Below, piece by piece: positions 18,265-26,838 of a DNA stretch of 64,000 bases. The position numbers and the translations under genes were made by a program. The stretch comes from Massilia oculi (GTDB taxonomy: Bacteria; Pseudomonadota; Gammaproteobacteria; Burkholderiales; Burkholderiaceae_D). The stretch covers positions 4,836,001 through 4,900,000 of the forward strand of contig NZ_CP029343.1 of assembly GCF_003143515.1 (NCBI RefSeq). The letters run 5' to 3'. A model generated the notes under the pieces. It saw only the letters and a list, made by a program, of their open reading frames with translations, was not told where the DNA came from and searched no databases. The number at the start of each line of letters is the position of its first letter. Positions within the stretch are counted from its first letter, which is position 1.

Positions 18265-18897
18265 ATGAACAAGACATTGCGAAGCAAGGAAGAATCCGCG
18301 CTCATCGAGCAGGTCCGGCACATCGCCGAGGGCCTGGCGCAGACCTTCGCGCCGTTCTGCGAGGTGGTGGTGCACGATCTGCGCGATCCGGGTCACGCGG
18401 TGCTGGCGATCCACAACAATCTCTCCAGCCGCGCGGCCGGCGATCCGGCCACCGAGCTGGGTCTGGCGCGCATCGCAGACAGCGCCTATCCGCAGGTGGT
18501 CGCCAATTATCCGAACCAGTTCCCGGACGGCCGCCCGGCCAAGAGCACCTCGATCGGCATCAAGGACGCCGACGGCAACTACGTGGCGGCCCTATGCCTG
18601 AACGTCGACCTGACCCTGTTCCGTTCGATGCAGGGCATCCTGGAACAGTTCAATGCGCTGGGAGAGGCGCCCGTGGGCGAGTCGCTCGATCCGGCCAACG
18701 CCGACGCCATCCGGCGCCGCATCGACGCCTACGCGGCGCGGTTGGCGTCCTCGCCCCAGTTGCTCAAGGCGCACGAGCGGCGCGCGCTGATGCGCGAGCT
18801 GAAGGACGGCGGTTTTCTCGAAGTGCGGCGCGCGATGGAAGTGGCGGCGTCGCATCTCGGGATTTCGCGGGCGACCGCCTACAACGACATCAAATAG
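18265..18897 (+). CDS. Transcriptional regulator, YheO/DauR family (PAS-like plus HTH)
   Basis: A 210-residue cytoplasmic regulator. The YheO-like PAS domain covers about 10-120 (PFCEVVVHDLRDPGHAVLAI). The C-terminal helix-turn-helix ends in MEVAASHLGISRATAYNDI. DauR in this family represses D-arginine catabolism. I choose the ATG at 18265 because the earlier in-frame TTG (18247) and ATG (18256) lie upstream of the predicted transcription start. No ribosome site precedes any of the three, which suggests a leaderless message. The operator over its promoter is shared with the ammonia-lyase gene at 20803, the likely target. Confidence 0.83.
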   Translation: MNKTLRSKEESALIEQVRHIAEGLAQTFAPFCEVVVHDLRDPGHAVLAIHNNLSSRAAGDPATELGLARIADSAYPQVVANYPNQFPDGRPAKSTSIGIKDADGNYVAALCLNVDLTLFRSMQGILEQFNALGEAPVGESLDPANADAIRRRIDAYAARLASSPQLLKAHERRALMRELKDGGFLEVRRAMEVAASHLGISRATAYNDIK

Positions 18898-18942
18898 AAT
18901 CCGCATCTACCGTATATCTGACCGTCACTTCGGGAGACCGCC

Positions 18943-19935
18943 ATGAAGACCGCCGTATTCAGCGCTCGCCGCTACGACAAGACCATGCTGGGCCAGGCCA
19001 ATGAAGCCGCCGGCCATGAGTTGCGTTTCCTCGAAGACCGGCTGAGCCGCGAGACCGCGATGTTGGCCCGCGGCTGCGAGGCGGTCTGCGTCTTCGTCAA
19101 CGATACCGTCGATGCCGAGGTGCTGGGCATCCTGGCCGGGCAGGGCGTGCGGCTGGTGGCGACCCGCTCGACCGGCTACAACCATATTGATGCTCACGCT
19201 GCGCGCGACCTCGGCATTGCCGTGGTACGCGTCACCGATTATTCCCCCAACTCCGTAGCCGAGTTCGCGGTCGGGTTGCTGCTGGCCGTCAACCGCAAGA
19301 TCGCGCGCGCCAGCGTGCGCACGCGCGAGGGCAATTTCGACCTCGACGGCCTGATGGGTTTCGATTTGCACGGCAAGACGGTCGGCGTGATCGGCACCGG
19401 CAAGATCGGCACCATCTTCGCCCGCATCATGGCCGGTTTCGGCTGCACGCTGGTCGGCTACGACCGTTACCCGACGCCGGCCTTCGAGGCGCTGGGCGGA
19501 CGCTATATCGGCGTCGACGAGCTGCTGGCCTGCAGCGACGTGGTGTCCTTGCACTGTCCGCTGCTGGAAGAGACCCATCACATCGTGAACGCGGCGGCGC
19601 TGGCGCGGGTCAAGCGCGGCTGCATGCTGGTCAATACCAGCCGCGGCGGCCTGGTCGACACCGAGGCCGCGGTGCAGGCGCTCAAGAGCGGCCAGCTGGG
19701 CGGCCTGGCGATCGACGTCTACGAGCAGGAAGCGAGCCTGTTTTTCCAGGACCTGTCGTCGACCATCATCACGGACGACGTGATCCAGCGCCTGGTGTCG
19801 TTCCCGAACGTGATCGTGACCGGCCACCAGGCCTTTTTCACGGTCGAGGCGATCGGGCAGATCATGCGCACGACCATCGACAGCATCGGGGCCTTCGAGC
19901 GGGGCGAGGAGCTGGTCAACCGGATTCCGGATTGA
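18943..19935 (+). CDS. ldhA: D-lactate dehydrogenase (fermentative, NAD-dependent)
   Basis: A 330-residue D-2-hydroxyacid dehydrogenase, cytoplasmic, reducing pyruvate to D-lactate. The NAD-binding motif GVIGTGKIG is at 148-156. The catalytic residues are Arg234 (NTSRGG), Glu263 (VYEQE) and His295 (VTGHQAFFT). The LFFQDLSS and DDVIQRLVSFPNVIV segments and the length match LdhA rather than other 2-hydroxyacid dehydrogenases. A GGGAG ribosome site precedes the ATG. It starts 45 bases after the regulator stop, so co-transcription is possible. Confidence 0.92.
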   Translation: MKTAVFSARRYDKTMLGQANEAAGHELRFLEDRLSRETAMLARGCEAVCVFVNDTVDAEVLGILAGQGVRLVATRSTGYNHIDAHAARDLGIAVVRVTDYSPNSVAEFAVGLLLAVNRKIARASVRTREGNFDLDGLMGFDLHGKTVGVIGTGKIGTIFARIMAGFGCTLVGYDRYPTPAFEALGGRYIGVDELLACSDVVSLHCPLLEETHHIVNAAALARVKRGCMLVNTSRGGLVDTEAAVQALKSGQLGGLAIDVYEQEASLFFQDLSSTIITDDVIQRLVSFPNVIVTGHQAFFTVEAIGQIMRTTIDSIGAFERGEELVNRIPD

Positions 19936-20027
19936 TGCGGGGTGCATGAGTTGGCCCATGGACTGGACAGGGGCGCGCATTGTGCGCTACGGTCTTGGAC
20001 ATCGGCAACGCGCAGCAAGGATCTGGA

Positions 20028-20150
20028 ATGCATATCAGGCCGGCCCGGTGCGACCGGGTGTTCGACGTCAAGCCAGGCAAGGGCGGCAAGCGCAGGCCTT
20101 CGTGGCTGGCGCGCTTGCTATGGGCGTTGGCGCCCATCTTGTGGAAGTGA
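20028..20150 (+). CDS. Small hypothetical protein (40 residues)
   Basis: A short frame, MHIRPARCDRVFDVKPGKGG followed by a basic stretch and a hydrophobic tail (LARLLWALAPILWK). Support comes from an AAGGA ribosome site 6 bases upstream of the ATG, strong G/C third positions and a tight position 7 bases before the next gene. It could be a membrane-associated small protein co-translated with the gene at 20158. Not a family I recognise. Confidence 0.42.
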   Translation: MHIRPARCDRVFDVKPGKGGKRRPSWLARLLWALAPILWK

Positions 20151-20157
20151 GCACGCG

Positions 20158-20685
20158 ATGAATCGACGAGTGGATGACGTTGCGGAGATCGTGCAGCTGA
20201 CTTTCGATCGGGTGTTCGATGTGCAGGGCCGGATGTTCAGTTTCGAAAGCGGCGGCAGGAAGGAATACGGCGTCAGCTTTTCCGACGGTACCGTGCCGCG
20301 CGATGGCTCGCGGTATGCTGTGGCGCTGGTAGAGGACGGCAACTGGCAGAAGGTGATTGGCTGGCGCGATCTCTCCACGACCGAGGTTTATCTCACTGAA
20401 TCGGGCTGGGACGCCGCGTGGACCCAGGCAGGCACACTGTACATCTTCGCACCCATCTTCATCGCTGCCGCCCTGGTATTCCTGGGCCCATGGGTGGCGC
20501 TGGGATTGCTCGGGCTTTTCGTGTCGCTATCCGCATGGATCGTTCGGCGCGCGGTGGTGCGCAACCGGCTGGTGGATCAGGCGCTGCGCGAGCTCGACCC
20601 ACCTGCGCCACCGGGCGATGGCCCCAGGATCGGGAAAACCGGGAAAAGGTGGATCACGGGCTTGCTGAACATCTTCTCGGGGTGA
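20158..20685 (+). CDS. Hypothetical membrane protein
   Basis: A 175-residue protein. The N-terminal soluble half (about 1-85) has beta-like segments (FDRVFDVQGRMFSFES, YAVALVEDGNWQKVIGW). Two adjacent hydrophobic helices follow at about 91-126, then a charged, Pro-rich tail. Codon use is like its neighbours. No family recognised. It sits between ldhA and the ammonia-lyase gene and may be paired with the 40-residue gene just upstream. Confidence 0.65.
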   Translation: MNRRVDDVAEIVQLTFDRVFDVQGRMFSFESGGRKEYGVSFSDGTVPRDGSRYAVALVEDGNWQKVIGWRDLSTTEVYLTESGWDAAWTQAGTLYIFAPIFIAAALVFLGPWVALGLLGLFVSLSAWIVRRAVVRNRLVDQALRELDPPAPPGDGPRIGKTGKRWITGLLNIFSG

Positions 20686-20719
20686 TGTTCACGATGAGTT
20701 GACTGGGGATGGTCGTGGT

Positions 20720-20754
20720 TTGACCATTAATCCAATTTTGGATAATATGTCCAA
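20720..20754 (+). promoter_or_regulatory. Promoter and operator of the ammonia-lyase gene
   Basis: TTGACC (20720-20725), a 17-base spacer and TAATAT (20743-20748) form a promoter. The -10 is embedded in TTGGATAATATGTCCAA (20738-20754), an inverted repeat that differs by one base over 16 from the repeat at the regulator promoter (18247-18262). An additional half-site TCCAA (20731-20735) and a following TGGA suggest several adjacent sites. Binding by the regulator at 18265 is inference. Confidence 0.6.
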
Positions 20755-20802
20755 TATTGTATGGACCGACAACTGACCCCAGAGAACTGAAAGGATTGCG
20801 CC

Positions 20803-21771
20803 ATGACCGCAGCATCGCTCCCCACCTACGAAGACGTCGCCCAGGCCGCCGAGCGCATCCTGGGCGCCGCCCACTGCACGCCGGTGCTGACCTCGCGCAC
20901 CGTCAACGAGGAATTCGGCGCCGAGGTGTTCTTCAAGTGCGAGAACATGCAGCGCATGGGCGCCTTCAAGTTCCGCGGCGGCTATAACGCGCTGGCGAAG
21001 TTCAGCCCCGAGCAGCGCCGTGCCGGCGTCGTCGCTTTCTCCTCCGGCAACCATGCGCAGGCGGTCGCGCTGTCGGCCAAGATCCTGGGCATGCCGGCCA
21101 CGATCGTGATGCCGCAGGATGCGCCGGCCGCGAAAGTCGCCGCCACCCGCGGCTACGGCGCCACCGTGGTGACCTATGACCGCTATACCGAGGACCGCGA
21201 ACAGATCGGCCGCGAGCTGGCCGAGAAGCACGGCCTGACCCTGATTCCTCCCTACGACCATGCGGACGTGATCGCGGGGCAGGGCACGGCGGCCAAGGAG
21301 CTGTTCGAGGAAGTCGGTCCGCTGGACGCCTTCTTCGTCTGCCTGGGCGGCGGCGGCCTGCTGTCCGGCTCCGCGCTGGCCACGCGCGCGCTGTCGCCGG
21401 GCTGCATGCTGTACGGCGTCGAGCCGGAAGCCGGCAACGACGGCCAGCGGTCGTTTCGCACGGGCGAGATCGTCCACATCGACACGCCGCGCACCATCGC
21501 CGACGGCGCCCAGACCCAGCACCTGGGCCATCTGACTTTTCCGATCATCCGGCGCGACGTCGACGACATCCTCACCGTGAGCGACGAGGAGCTGGTGGCC
21601 TGCATGCGCTTTTTCGCCGAACGCATGAAGATCGTGGTGGAGCCGACCGGTTGCCTGGGGTTCGCCGCTGCGCGCCGGATGAAGGAACAGCTGAAAGGGA
21701 AGAGGGTCGGGGTGTTGATCAGTGGCGGGAATATCGATCTGGGGCGGTTCGCGAGCCTGATCGGCGATTGA
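20803..21771 (+). CDS. PLP-dependent ammonia-lyase / threo-3-hydroxyaspartate dehydratase or serine racemase family
   Basis: A 322-residue fold-type II PLP enzyme. The cofactor lysine is Lys56 in GAFKFRGG. SSGNHAQAVA and the phosphate-binding loop CLGGGGLLSG are present. There is no regulatory ACT domain, so this is not the biosynthetic IlvA. Close families are threo-3-hydroxy-L-aspartate ammonia-lyase, serine/threonine dehydratase and serine racemase. The sequence alone does not decide between them. An AAAGGA ribosome site precedes the ATG. The promoter carries the operator shared with the YheO/DauR-type regulator, so expression is probably induced by an amino acid or derivative. Confidence 0.85.
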   Translation: MTAASLPTYEDVAQAAERILGAAHCTPVLTSRTVNEEFGAEVFFKCENMQRMGAFKFRGGYNALAKFSPEQRRAGVVAFSSGNHAQAVALSAKILGMPATIVMPQDAPAAKVAATRGYGATVVTYDRYTEDREQIGRELAEKHGLTLIPPYDHADVIAGQGTAAKELFEEVGPLDAFFVCLGGGGLLSGSALATRALSPGCMLYGVEPEAGNDGQRSFRTGEIVHIDTPRTIADGAQTQHLGHLTFPIIRRDVDDILTVSDEELVACMRFFAERMKIVVEPTGCLGFAAARRMKEQLKGKRVGVLISGGNIDLGRFASLIGD

Positions 21772-21786
21772 TTGCTGACCGGATGC

Positions 21787-21816
21787 GCAGGGTGGACGGC
21801 CGAGCCGTCCACCTGC
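21787..21816 (+). terminator. Hairpin between convergent ammonia-lyase and envZ genes
   Basis: GTGGACGGC-CGA-GCCGTCCAC (21792-21812), extended by GCAG/CTGC with one bulge, lies in the 63-base gap between the two convergent stop codons. It could terminate both directions but lacks a U tract. The sequence resembles the hairpins at 11181 and 48262. Confidence 0.5.
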
Positions 21817-21834
21817 GATGGGGCAGCAGTCCTG

Positions 21835-23208
21835 TCAGGCAGCCAGCGGCAACGCCACCTGCAGCATGAACCCGCCGCCCTCGCGATTGCGCACTTCGAG
21901 GCCCGCATTGTGCCGGGTCAGCACCCGTTCCACGATCGCCAGTCCGAGCCCTGCGCCATTGGCCTGGCCACGCGCGCTATCGAGCCGCGTGAAGGGCTTC
22001 ATCAGCTGCGCGATCTGGTCCGCCGGCACCCCGACCCCATGGTCGCCGATCTCGATCACGGCGCGCCGCCCGTGGCCGGTGGCCTTCACGCGCAGCACGA
22101 TGTCGATGTCGGTGCATGAGGTGCCAGGCGTATTGCCGTAGCGGCGCGCGTTCTCGATGATGTTGTTGATCACGCGCCGCAGGTCGGTCGCGTTGCCCAT
22201 CACGTGCACACCCGGCATCAGGTCGGTCTTGACGTGCAGGTCGGGGATGCGGGCCGCCTCGCGGCCGACGTCGGACAGCATCTCGGACAGGTTCACCGGC
22301 ACGAAGGTGGCCGCCTCGGTCGGCTTGGCGTAGTCCAGGAACTGGCCGATGATGGCGTCCATCTGCGCGATGTCCGACTGCATGCCTTCGCGCGCGTCAG
22401 TCGACAGATTCGCCATCTCGACTTCGAGCCCCATGCGCGCCAGCGGCGTGCGCAGGTCGTGCGAGATGCCGGCCAGGATCACGGCGCGGTCCTTTTCCAC
22501 CTGCGCCAGGTCTTCCACCATCTGATTGAAGCTCCGATTGGCCTCGATGATCTCTTGCGAGCCCTTCTCGGGCAGGCGGGCCGGACGCTCGCCCTTGGCG
22601 ATGGCGCGCGCGGCGGCGGTCAGGCGCGCCAGCGGGCGGTTCACCAGGCTCGAGATCAGCGCCGCGCCGACCACCGACAGCAGGCCCACCACCACGGCCC
22701 AGCCCAGCCACTGCTCGCGCGTCAGGCCGGTCAGGCGCTCGCGCTCGAGCATCAGCCAGTATTTGTCGTCCTCGATATTGAAGCTGATGTAGAAGCCCGG
22801 CACGCCGTTCACGCCGCTCGAGAAGCGCGTGTCGGCGCCCAGGCGCTCGCGCACGATGGCCGCGATCTGGGGCATCAGGCGATTGTGCGGCGGCGGGTCG
22901 ACCACATCCGTGTCTTCCAGCGTGAAGATGCGGATGCCTTCGTTCGACACCAGTTCGAGCAGCAGCTCGCGCCGCAGGTCGGGCGCCGAGTGGGTCAGCG
23001 CGGCCTTGGTGATCGTCACCACCGACACCACCAGCTCGGCCGTCTGCTGCACCTGCTTGTCGCGCTGGAACACGCTGATCATGCCGATCCAGGCCAGCAT
23101 CGAGGCCGCGGTGAGCACCGACATCAGGAAGAAGGTGCGCCAGAACAGGCCGCTCTTGAACCAGGCGAAGCGCAGGGCGCGCCGGGCCTGGGCGATTGGG
23201 GTGAACAC
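21835..23208 (-). CDS. envZ: Osmosensor histidine kinase EnvZ
   Basis: A 457-residue inner-membrane kinase. Transmembrane helices lie at about 25-47 and 167-188 with a periplasmic domain between. A HAMP domain leads to the EnvZ-type box GISHDLRTPLARM with phospho-His250. The N box NNIIENARRYG and the G2 box NGAGLGLAIVER complete the ATPase domain. The start is a GTG that shares one base with the ompR stop (TAGTG), so translation is coupled. EnvZ phosphorylates and dephosphorylates OmpR. Confidence 0.92.
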   Translation of the reverse strand: MFTPIAQARRALRFAWFKSGLFWRTFFLMSVLTAASMLAWIGMISVFQRDKQVQQTAELVVSVVTITKAALTHSAPDLRRELLLELVSNEGIRIFTLEDTDVVDPPPHNRLMPQIAAIVRERLGADTRFSSGVNGVPGFYISFNIEDDKYWLMLERERLTGLTREQWLGWAVVVGLLSVVGAALISSLVNRPLARLTAAARAIAKGERPARLPEKGSQEIIEANRSFNQMVEDLAQVEKDRAVILAGISHDLRTPLARMGLEVEMANLSTDAREGMQSDIAQMDAIIGQFLDYAKPTEAATFVPVNLSEMLSDVGREAARIPDLHVKTDLMPGVHVMGNATDLRRVINNIIENARRYGNTPGTSCTDIDIVLRVKATGHGRRAVIEIGDHGVGVPADQIAQLMKPFTRLDSARGQANGAGLGLAIVERVLTRHNAGLEVRNREGGGFMLQVALPLAA

Positions 23209-23975
23209 TAGCGCGGCTGACCTTCAGGGATGAACACGTAGCCCAGGCCCCACACGGTCTGGATGTACAGCGGGCTCGATGGATCGGGCTCGATCAGCTT
23301 GCGCAGGCGCGAGATCTGGACGTCGAGCGAGCGGTCGAACACTTCGTACTCCCGACCCCGCGCGAGTTCCATCAGCTTCTCGCGCGACAGCGGCTGGCGC
23401 GCATGGCGCGCGAACACCTTCAGCACCGAGAATTCGCCGGTGGTCAGCGGCACCGTCTCGCCGTTCTTCTTGAGCGTGCGCGTGCCCAGGTCGAGCACGA
23501 AGTCGCCGAACTCGAAGGTCTGCGGGGTCTCGGACGGCGCGCCGGGAATCTCGTCCGGGCCCTTGCGGCGCAGGACGGCGCCGATGCGGGCCACCAGCTC
23601 GCGCGGATTGAACGGCTTGGGCAGGTAGTCGTCGGCGCCCATCTCGAGGCCGACGATGCGGTCGACGTCCTCGCCCTTGGCGGTCAGCATGATGATCGGG
23701 GTCTGGTCGCCGGCGCCGCGCAGGCGGCGGCAGATCGACAGGCCGTCTTCGCCGGGCAGCATCAGGTCGAGCACCAGAAGGTCATAGCGCTCGCGCAGCC
23801 ACAATTTGTTCATCGCCGGCGCGCTTTCGGCGGTCACCACCTGGAAGCCCTGTTCGGTCAGGTAGCGGCGCAGCAGGTCGCGCAGGCGCACGTCGTCGTC
23901 CACGACCATGATCTTGGCGGAGTGGCCCGATGGTGCGCCCATACCCGCATGATTGTTCGAAGTCGTTGAGGTCAT
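23208..23975 (-). CDS. ompR: Response regulator OmpR
   Basis: A 255-residue receiver plus winged-helix regulator. From the ATG at 23975, phospho-acceptor Asp70 lies in LVLDLMLPGEDG and the DNA-binding domain ends in QTVWGLGYVFIP. The 20-residue lead before KIMVVDDD is longer than in Escherichia coli OmpR; an internal Met12 is a possible alternative start. It overlaps envZ by one base. Pairing with EnvZ is clear from order and sequence. Target genes are not visible. Confidence 0.92.
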   Translation of the reverse strand: MTSTTSNNHAGMGAPSGHSAKIMVVDDDVRLRDLLRRYLTEQGFQVVTAESAPAMNKLWLRERYDLLVLDLMLPGEDGLSICRRLRGAGDQTPIIMLTAKGEDVDRIVGLEMGADDYLPKPFNPRELVARIGAVLRRKGPDEIPGAPSETPQTFEFGDFVLDLGTRTLKKNGETVPLTTGEFSVLKVFARHARQPLSREKLMELARGREYEVFDRSLDVQISRLRKLIEPDPSSPLYIQTVWGLGYVFIPEGQPR

Positions 23976-24175
23976 AAAACTGTCCAGAATTGTCAGATGA
24001 ATGTCGCTATGGTAACTTCTTATGGATGGGGCGGAAGCACGACTCAGCCCAGCCATTACAATGTGTTACAAACTTTACCCAATAAGTCTTACTCCGCTTT
24101 CGGTATGCACCTACACTGGCGACAAGTGATCAACACAGCTTATCCGTTTATCAGGCATCGCGGAAGAGGAACACC

Positions 24176-24541
24176 ATGAACCACGCGCACAACGACAAAC
24201 CAGCAGGATTCGGCGCCAATGGCGGCCGGCTCGCCCGGCTTGCGCGCCTCGGTGTGGTCGCCTGCGTACTGGCAGGCCTGGGGGCCAGCGCGTCGGCGCA
24301 AAACCAGGAGCGCGATCCGCGCCGCGACGAAGCGGCGATGCGTGACCGTTACCAGATGCAGGCCCAGCAGGATCCGCGCGTGTACGAGATGCGCGACCAG
24401 GATCGCCGCGCCATGGAGGTGCAGTCCGATGCGGCCCGCGAAGAACGCCGTCGTGGCCGTCTGTCGGCGGACGAGCGGCGTGACCTGCGGCGCCAGATCA
24501 AGGAAGGTTCGGAGCTCTATCCGAACGCTCGCCGCCGCTGA
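24176..24541 (+). CDS. Small secreted or anchored Arg/Glu-rich protein
   Basis: A 121-residue protein. A basic N-terminus and one hydrophobic segment (about 22-40, VVACVLAGLGASASAQ) look like a signal peptide. The mature part is highly charged (RDPRRDEAAMRDRYQM, SADERRDLRRQIKEGSELY) and probably helical. AGAGGA precedes the ATG and a strong terminator follows, so it is a monocistronic gene. No function known. Confidence 0.7.
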   Translation: MNHAHNDKPAGFGANGGRLARLARLGVVACVLAGLGASASAQNQERDPRRDEAAMRDRYQMQAQQDPRVYEMRDQDRRAMEVQSDAAREERRRGRLSADERRDLRRQIKEGSELYPNARRR

Positions 24542-24560
24542 CGATGCGGGCGGCAATGTA

Positions 24561-24592
24561 AAACGACGGCGCCGATGGCGCCGTTGTCGTTT
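24561..24592 (+). terminator. Rho-independent-type terminator
   Basis: AAACGACGGCGCC-GAT-GGCGCCGTTGTCGTTT forms a long stem (GC core GGCGCC, one G-U pair, A/T closing arm) 20 bases after the stop codon at 24541. It is a good intrinsic terminator apart from a short T run. Confidence 0.7.
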
Positions 24593-24821
24593 CTGGAATT
24601 TGACATTTCCCAAGCCATCTTGCTGGCGTAGTTGGCGCGTTTTTGCCGGATCTGGCCACCAATTCGCATTGCGGCAATGGTGTCAGCCGCGCCACAAATT
24701 TTCTTTATAGAAATCTAGTTGCCATATGTTTATTTAGATTGCGCAACATGCTATCTTTACGCCCACCTTACTGTTGGCAGGGTCTCCGTCGCCAATATTG
24801 ACCGCCAAGTGGAGCGTGAAC

Positions 24822-26732
24822 GTGTCCGACCTTGCCGTACTACCCGATGCAGCGCCCGCCACGGTGGCGCCCGCCGTCCGCTTCGACTCGAAGGGGCCCG
24901 AACATTGCATCGCCAGGCGCGACGACGGCGTGTATGCCGATCCCGAAGTGCTCGGCACCACGCTGGCGGCGGCGGTCGACGGTATCCTGCGCTCCAACCA
25001 TTACCTGGAAGGCCTCGATTATCCGGTCCTGATCAAGGCCCTGTACGGCCACGGGCCGGAGCTGCCGCGCGACGCAGCCGGGCGGGTCGTGGTGCGCATC
25101 GCGGCCGACATCGTGCCGTTCACGCCGCAGCGCCAGGCCCTGTACCGCTCGGTCAGGATCGCCGACGGCCAGGCGGAATACTATTTCGAACCCGTGTTCG
25201 AGCGCGACGAGGAAGGCAATGAGCGCCCGACCCGGCTCGACGCCGACGAATTCGTCGCCGACATGTGGGTAAAGGGCATCCGCTTCGGCGCCGAGGTCGA
25301 CGCCATCCGCAGCCACATCGCGAGCGGCGCGGCCGGCCGCTACGTGGTGGCGCGCCGTCTCGAGCCGCTGCCCGGCCTGGATGCCCGCGTCGAGGAGGTC
25401 ACGAACGAGCTGCACCGCAGCGACGCCCCGCGCCAGCTCGCCAACGGCAAGCTCGACCTGATGAGCTTCCAGAACCGTTTCCCGCAGGTGGCGGCCGGCA
25501 CGCGCCTGCTGCGCAAGGTGCCGCGGACCAGCGGCAGTCCCGGCTTCGACCTGAACGGCATCCCGATCGCGCCCGAGGTGGGCAGGGACCTCGACCTGTC
25601 CACCTACGCGGCCGACGGCACGGCCGTGGACCTGGCGCCGGAAGGCGAGTTCCTGGTCGCGCGCCGGGACGGCTTCCTGAGCGTCGACCCCAAGAGCAGC
25701 CGCATCGCCATCACCGACAAGATCGTCAGCCGCGACGGCGTCAGCGCCAGGACCACCGGCAACCTGCACCTGGCCGGCGACTACGAGGAATTCGGTGAAG
25801 TGCAGGAGCAGCGCATCATCGAGGCCGAGAGCATCACGGTGCACGGCGACGTGTACGGCCACCTGGTCGCGCGCGGCGGCGCCATCCTCCTGCGCCGCAA
25901 CCTGGTGGGCGGCAGCGCGCGCAACCTGAATGGCGGCGTGCGGGTGCTGGGCGTCGCGTCCCAGGCGACGATCCAGGCGACCAGGGGCGAGGTCCGGCTG
26001 GACCGCGCCGAGAACTGCGTGATCTCGGGCGCGCGCATCCGGATCGAGACCGCGATCAACTGCGAGATCATCGGCGACGAGGTCGAAGTGGCGCATGCCG
26101 AGGGCAGCGCCATCGCCGGGCGGCGCGTGGCGATCGGCCGCGCCGCGCCGTGGAAGCAGGGCGAGATGCTGGTCTGGCTGCTGCGCCCGGACTGCGCGCG
26201 CGTCGACGCGGCCATGGCGCAGGTGCGCGAGCGGATGGACCAGTTCGTCCAGCTGGCGGCGCAGCGCCGCAGCGCGATGGAGGCGCTGACCGGCCAGCCC
26301 GAGATGCGCAAATACCTGTTGATCGCGCCGCGCCTGCGCAAGGGCGAGCTGGTGCTCACGGCGGAACAGGAGCCGCAGTTCCGGCGCCTGGCGGCCAGCG
26401 TGGCGCCGGCGCTCAAGGAACTGGGCCGGCTGTCGCAAGAAGCCAGGACGCTCGACGGCGAGCGCCAGTCCGGCATGGCGCTGTTGAAACGGTTCGAGGT
26501 CCAGCGCTTCGAGCGGGTCGGGGCGGCCGGGGTGGCGATCGGCATGCTGGCGGGCGAGGTGCAGGTGCTGGCGCTGCCCTACGAGCCGGACTTCGGCTGC
26601 GTCTGGGACATGACGGCGCGCGACGTCAAGCTGCGCCTGCGCGACACCAAGGGCGCGGAGGTGCTGCACGCGGGTTGCGAGGGCGCGTGGTCGTGGGACA
26701 CGTCGACGGCGCAGGCGCAGGCCGCGTCCTGA
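24822..26732 (+). CDS. FapA-family protein (DUF342)
   Basis: A 636-residue protein. An N-terminal domain (about 30-190) is followed by a repetitive beta-helix-like DUF342 core (about 220-460, e.g. NLHLAGDYEEFGEVQEQRI, SITVHGDVYGHLVARGGAI). A coiled-coil region (about 460-560) and a short beta domain come last. DUF342/FapA proteins are linked to flagellar placement or cell-surface polymers in some bacteria; here the role is unknown. I choose GTG at 24822, preceded by GGAG at 24810, over an in-frame TTG at 24774. A cheW gene follows. Confidence 0.75.
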   Translation: MSDLAVLPDAAPATVAPAVRFDSKGPEHCIARRDDGVYADPEVLGTTLAAAVDGILRSNHYLEGLDYPVLIKALYGHGPELPRDAAGRVVVRIAADIVPFTPQRQALYRSVRIADGQAEYYFEPVFERDEEGNERPTRLDADEFVADMWVKGIRFGAEVDAIRSHIASGAAGRYVVARRLEPLPGLDARVEEVTNELHRSDAPRQLANGKLDLMSFQNRFPQVAAGTRLLRKVPRTSGSPGFDLNGIPIAPEVGRDLDLSTYAADGTAVDLAPEGEFLVARRDGFLSVDPKSSRIAITDKIVSRDGVSARTTGNLHLAGDYEEFGEVQEQRIIEAESITVHGDVYGHLVARGGAILLRRNLVGGSARNLNGGVRVLGVASQATIQATRGEVRLDRAENCVISGARIRIETAINCEIIGDEVEVAHAEGSAIAGRRVAIGRAAPWKQGEMLVWLLRPDCARVDAAMAQVRERMDQFVQLAAQRRSAMEALTGQPEMRKYLLIAPRLRKGELVLTAEQEPQFRRLAASVAPALKELGRLSQEARTLDGERQSGMALLKRFEVQRFERVGAAGVAIGMLAGEVQVLALPYEPDFGCVWDMTARDVKLRLRDTKGAEVLHAGCEGAWSWDTSTAQAQAAS

Positions 26733-26838
26733 TACTGACCCGCCGGGCGGGGCGAGCCCAAGGCTGGAGTTGACTACAGTCAACATCGGCACCGGGAACG
26801 CGGCATACGATGGTGATTGCCTCCATAAAGGATTCGCC

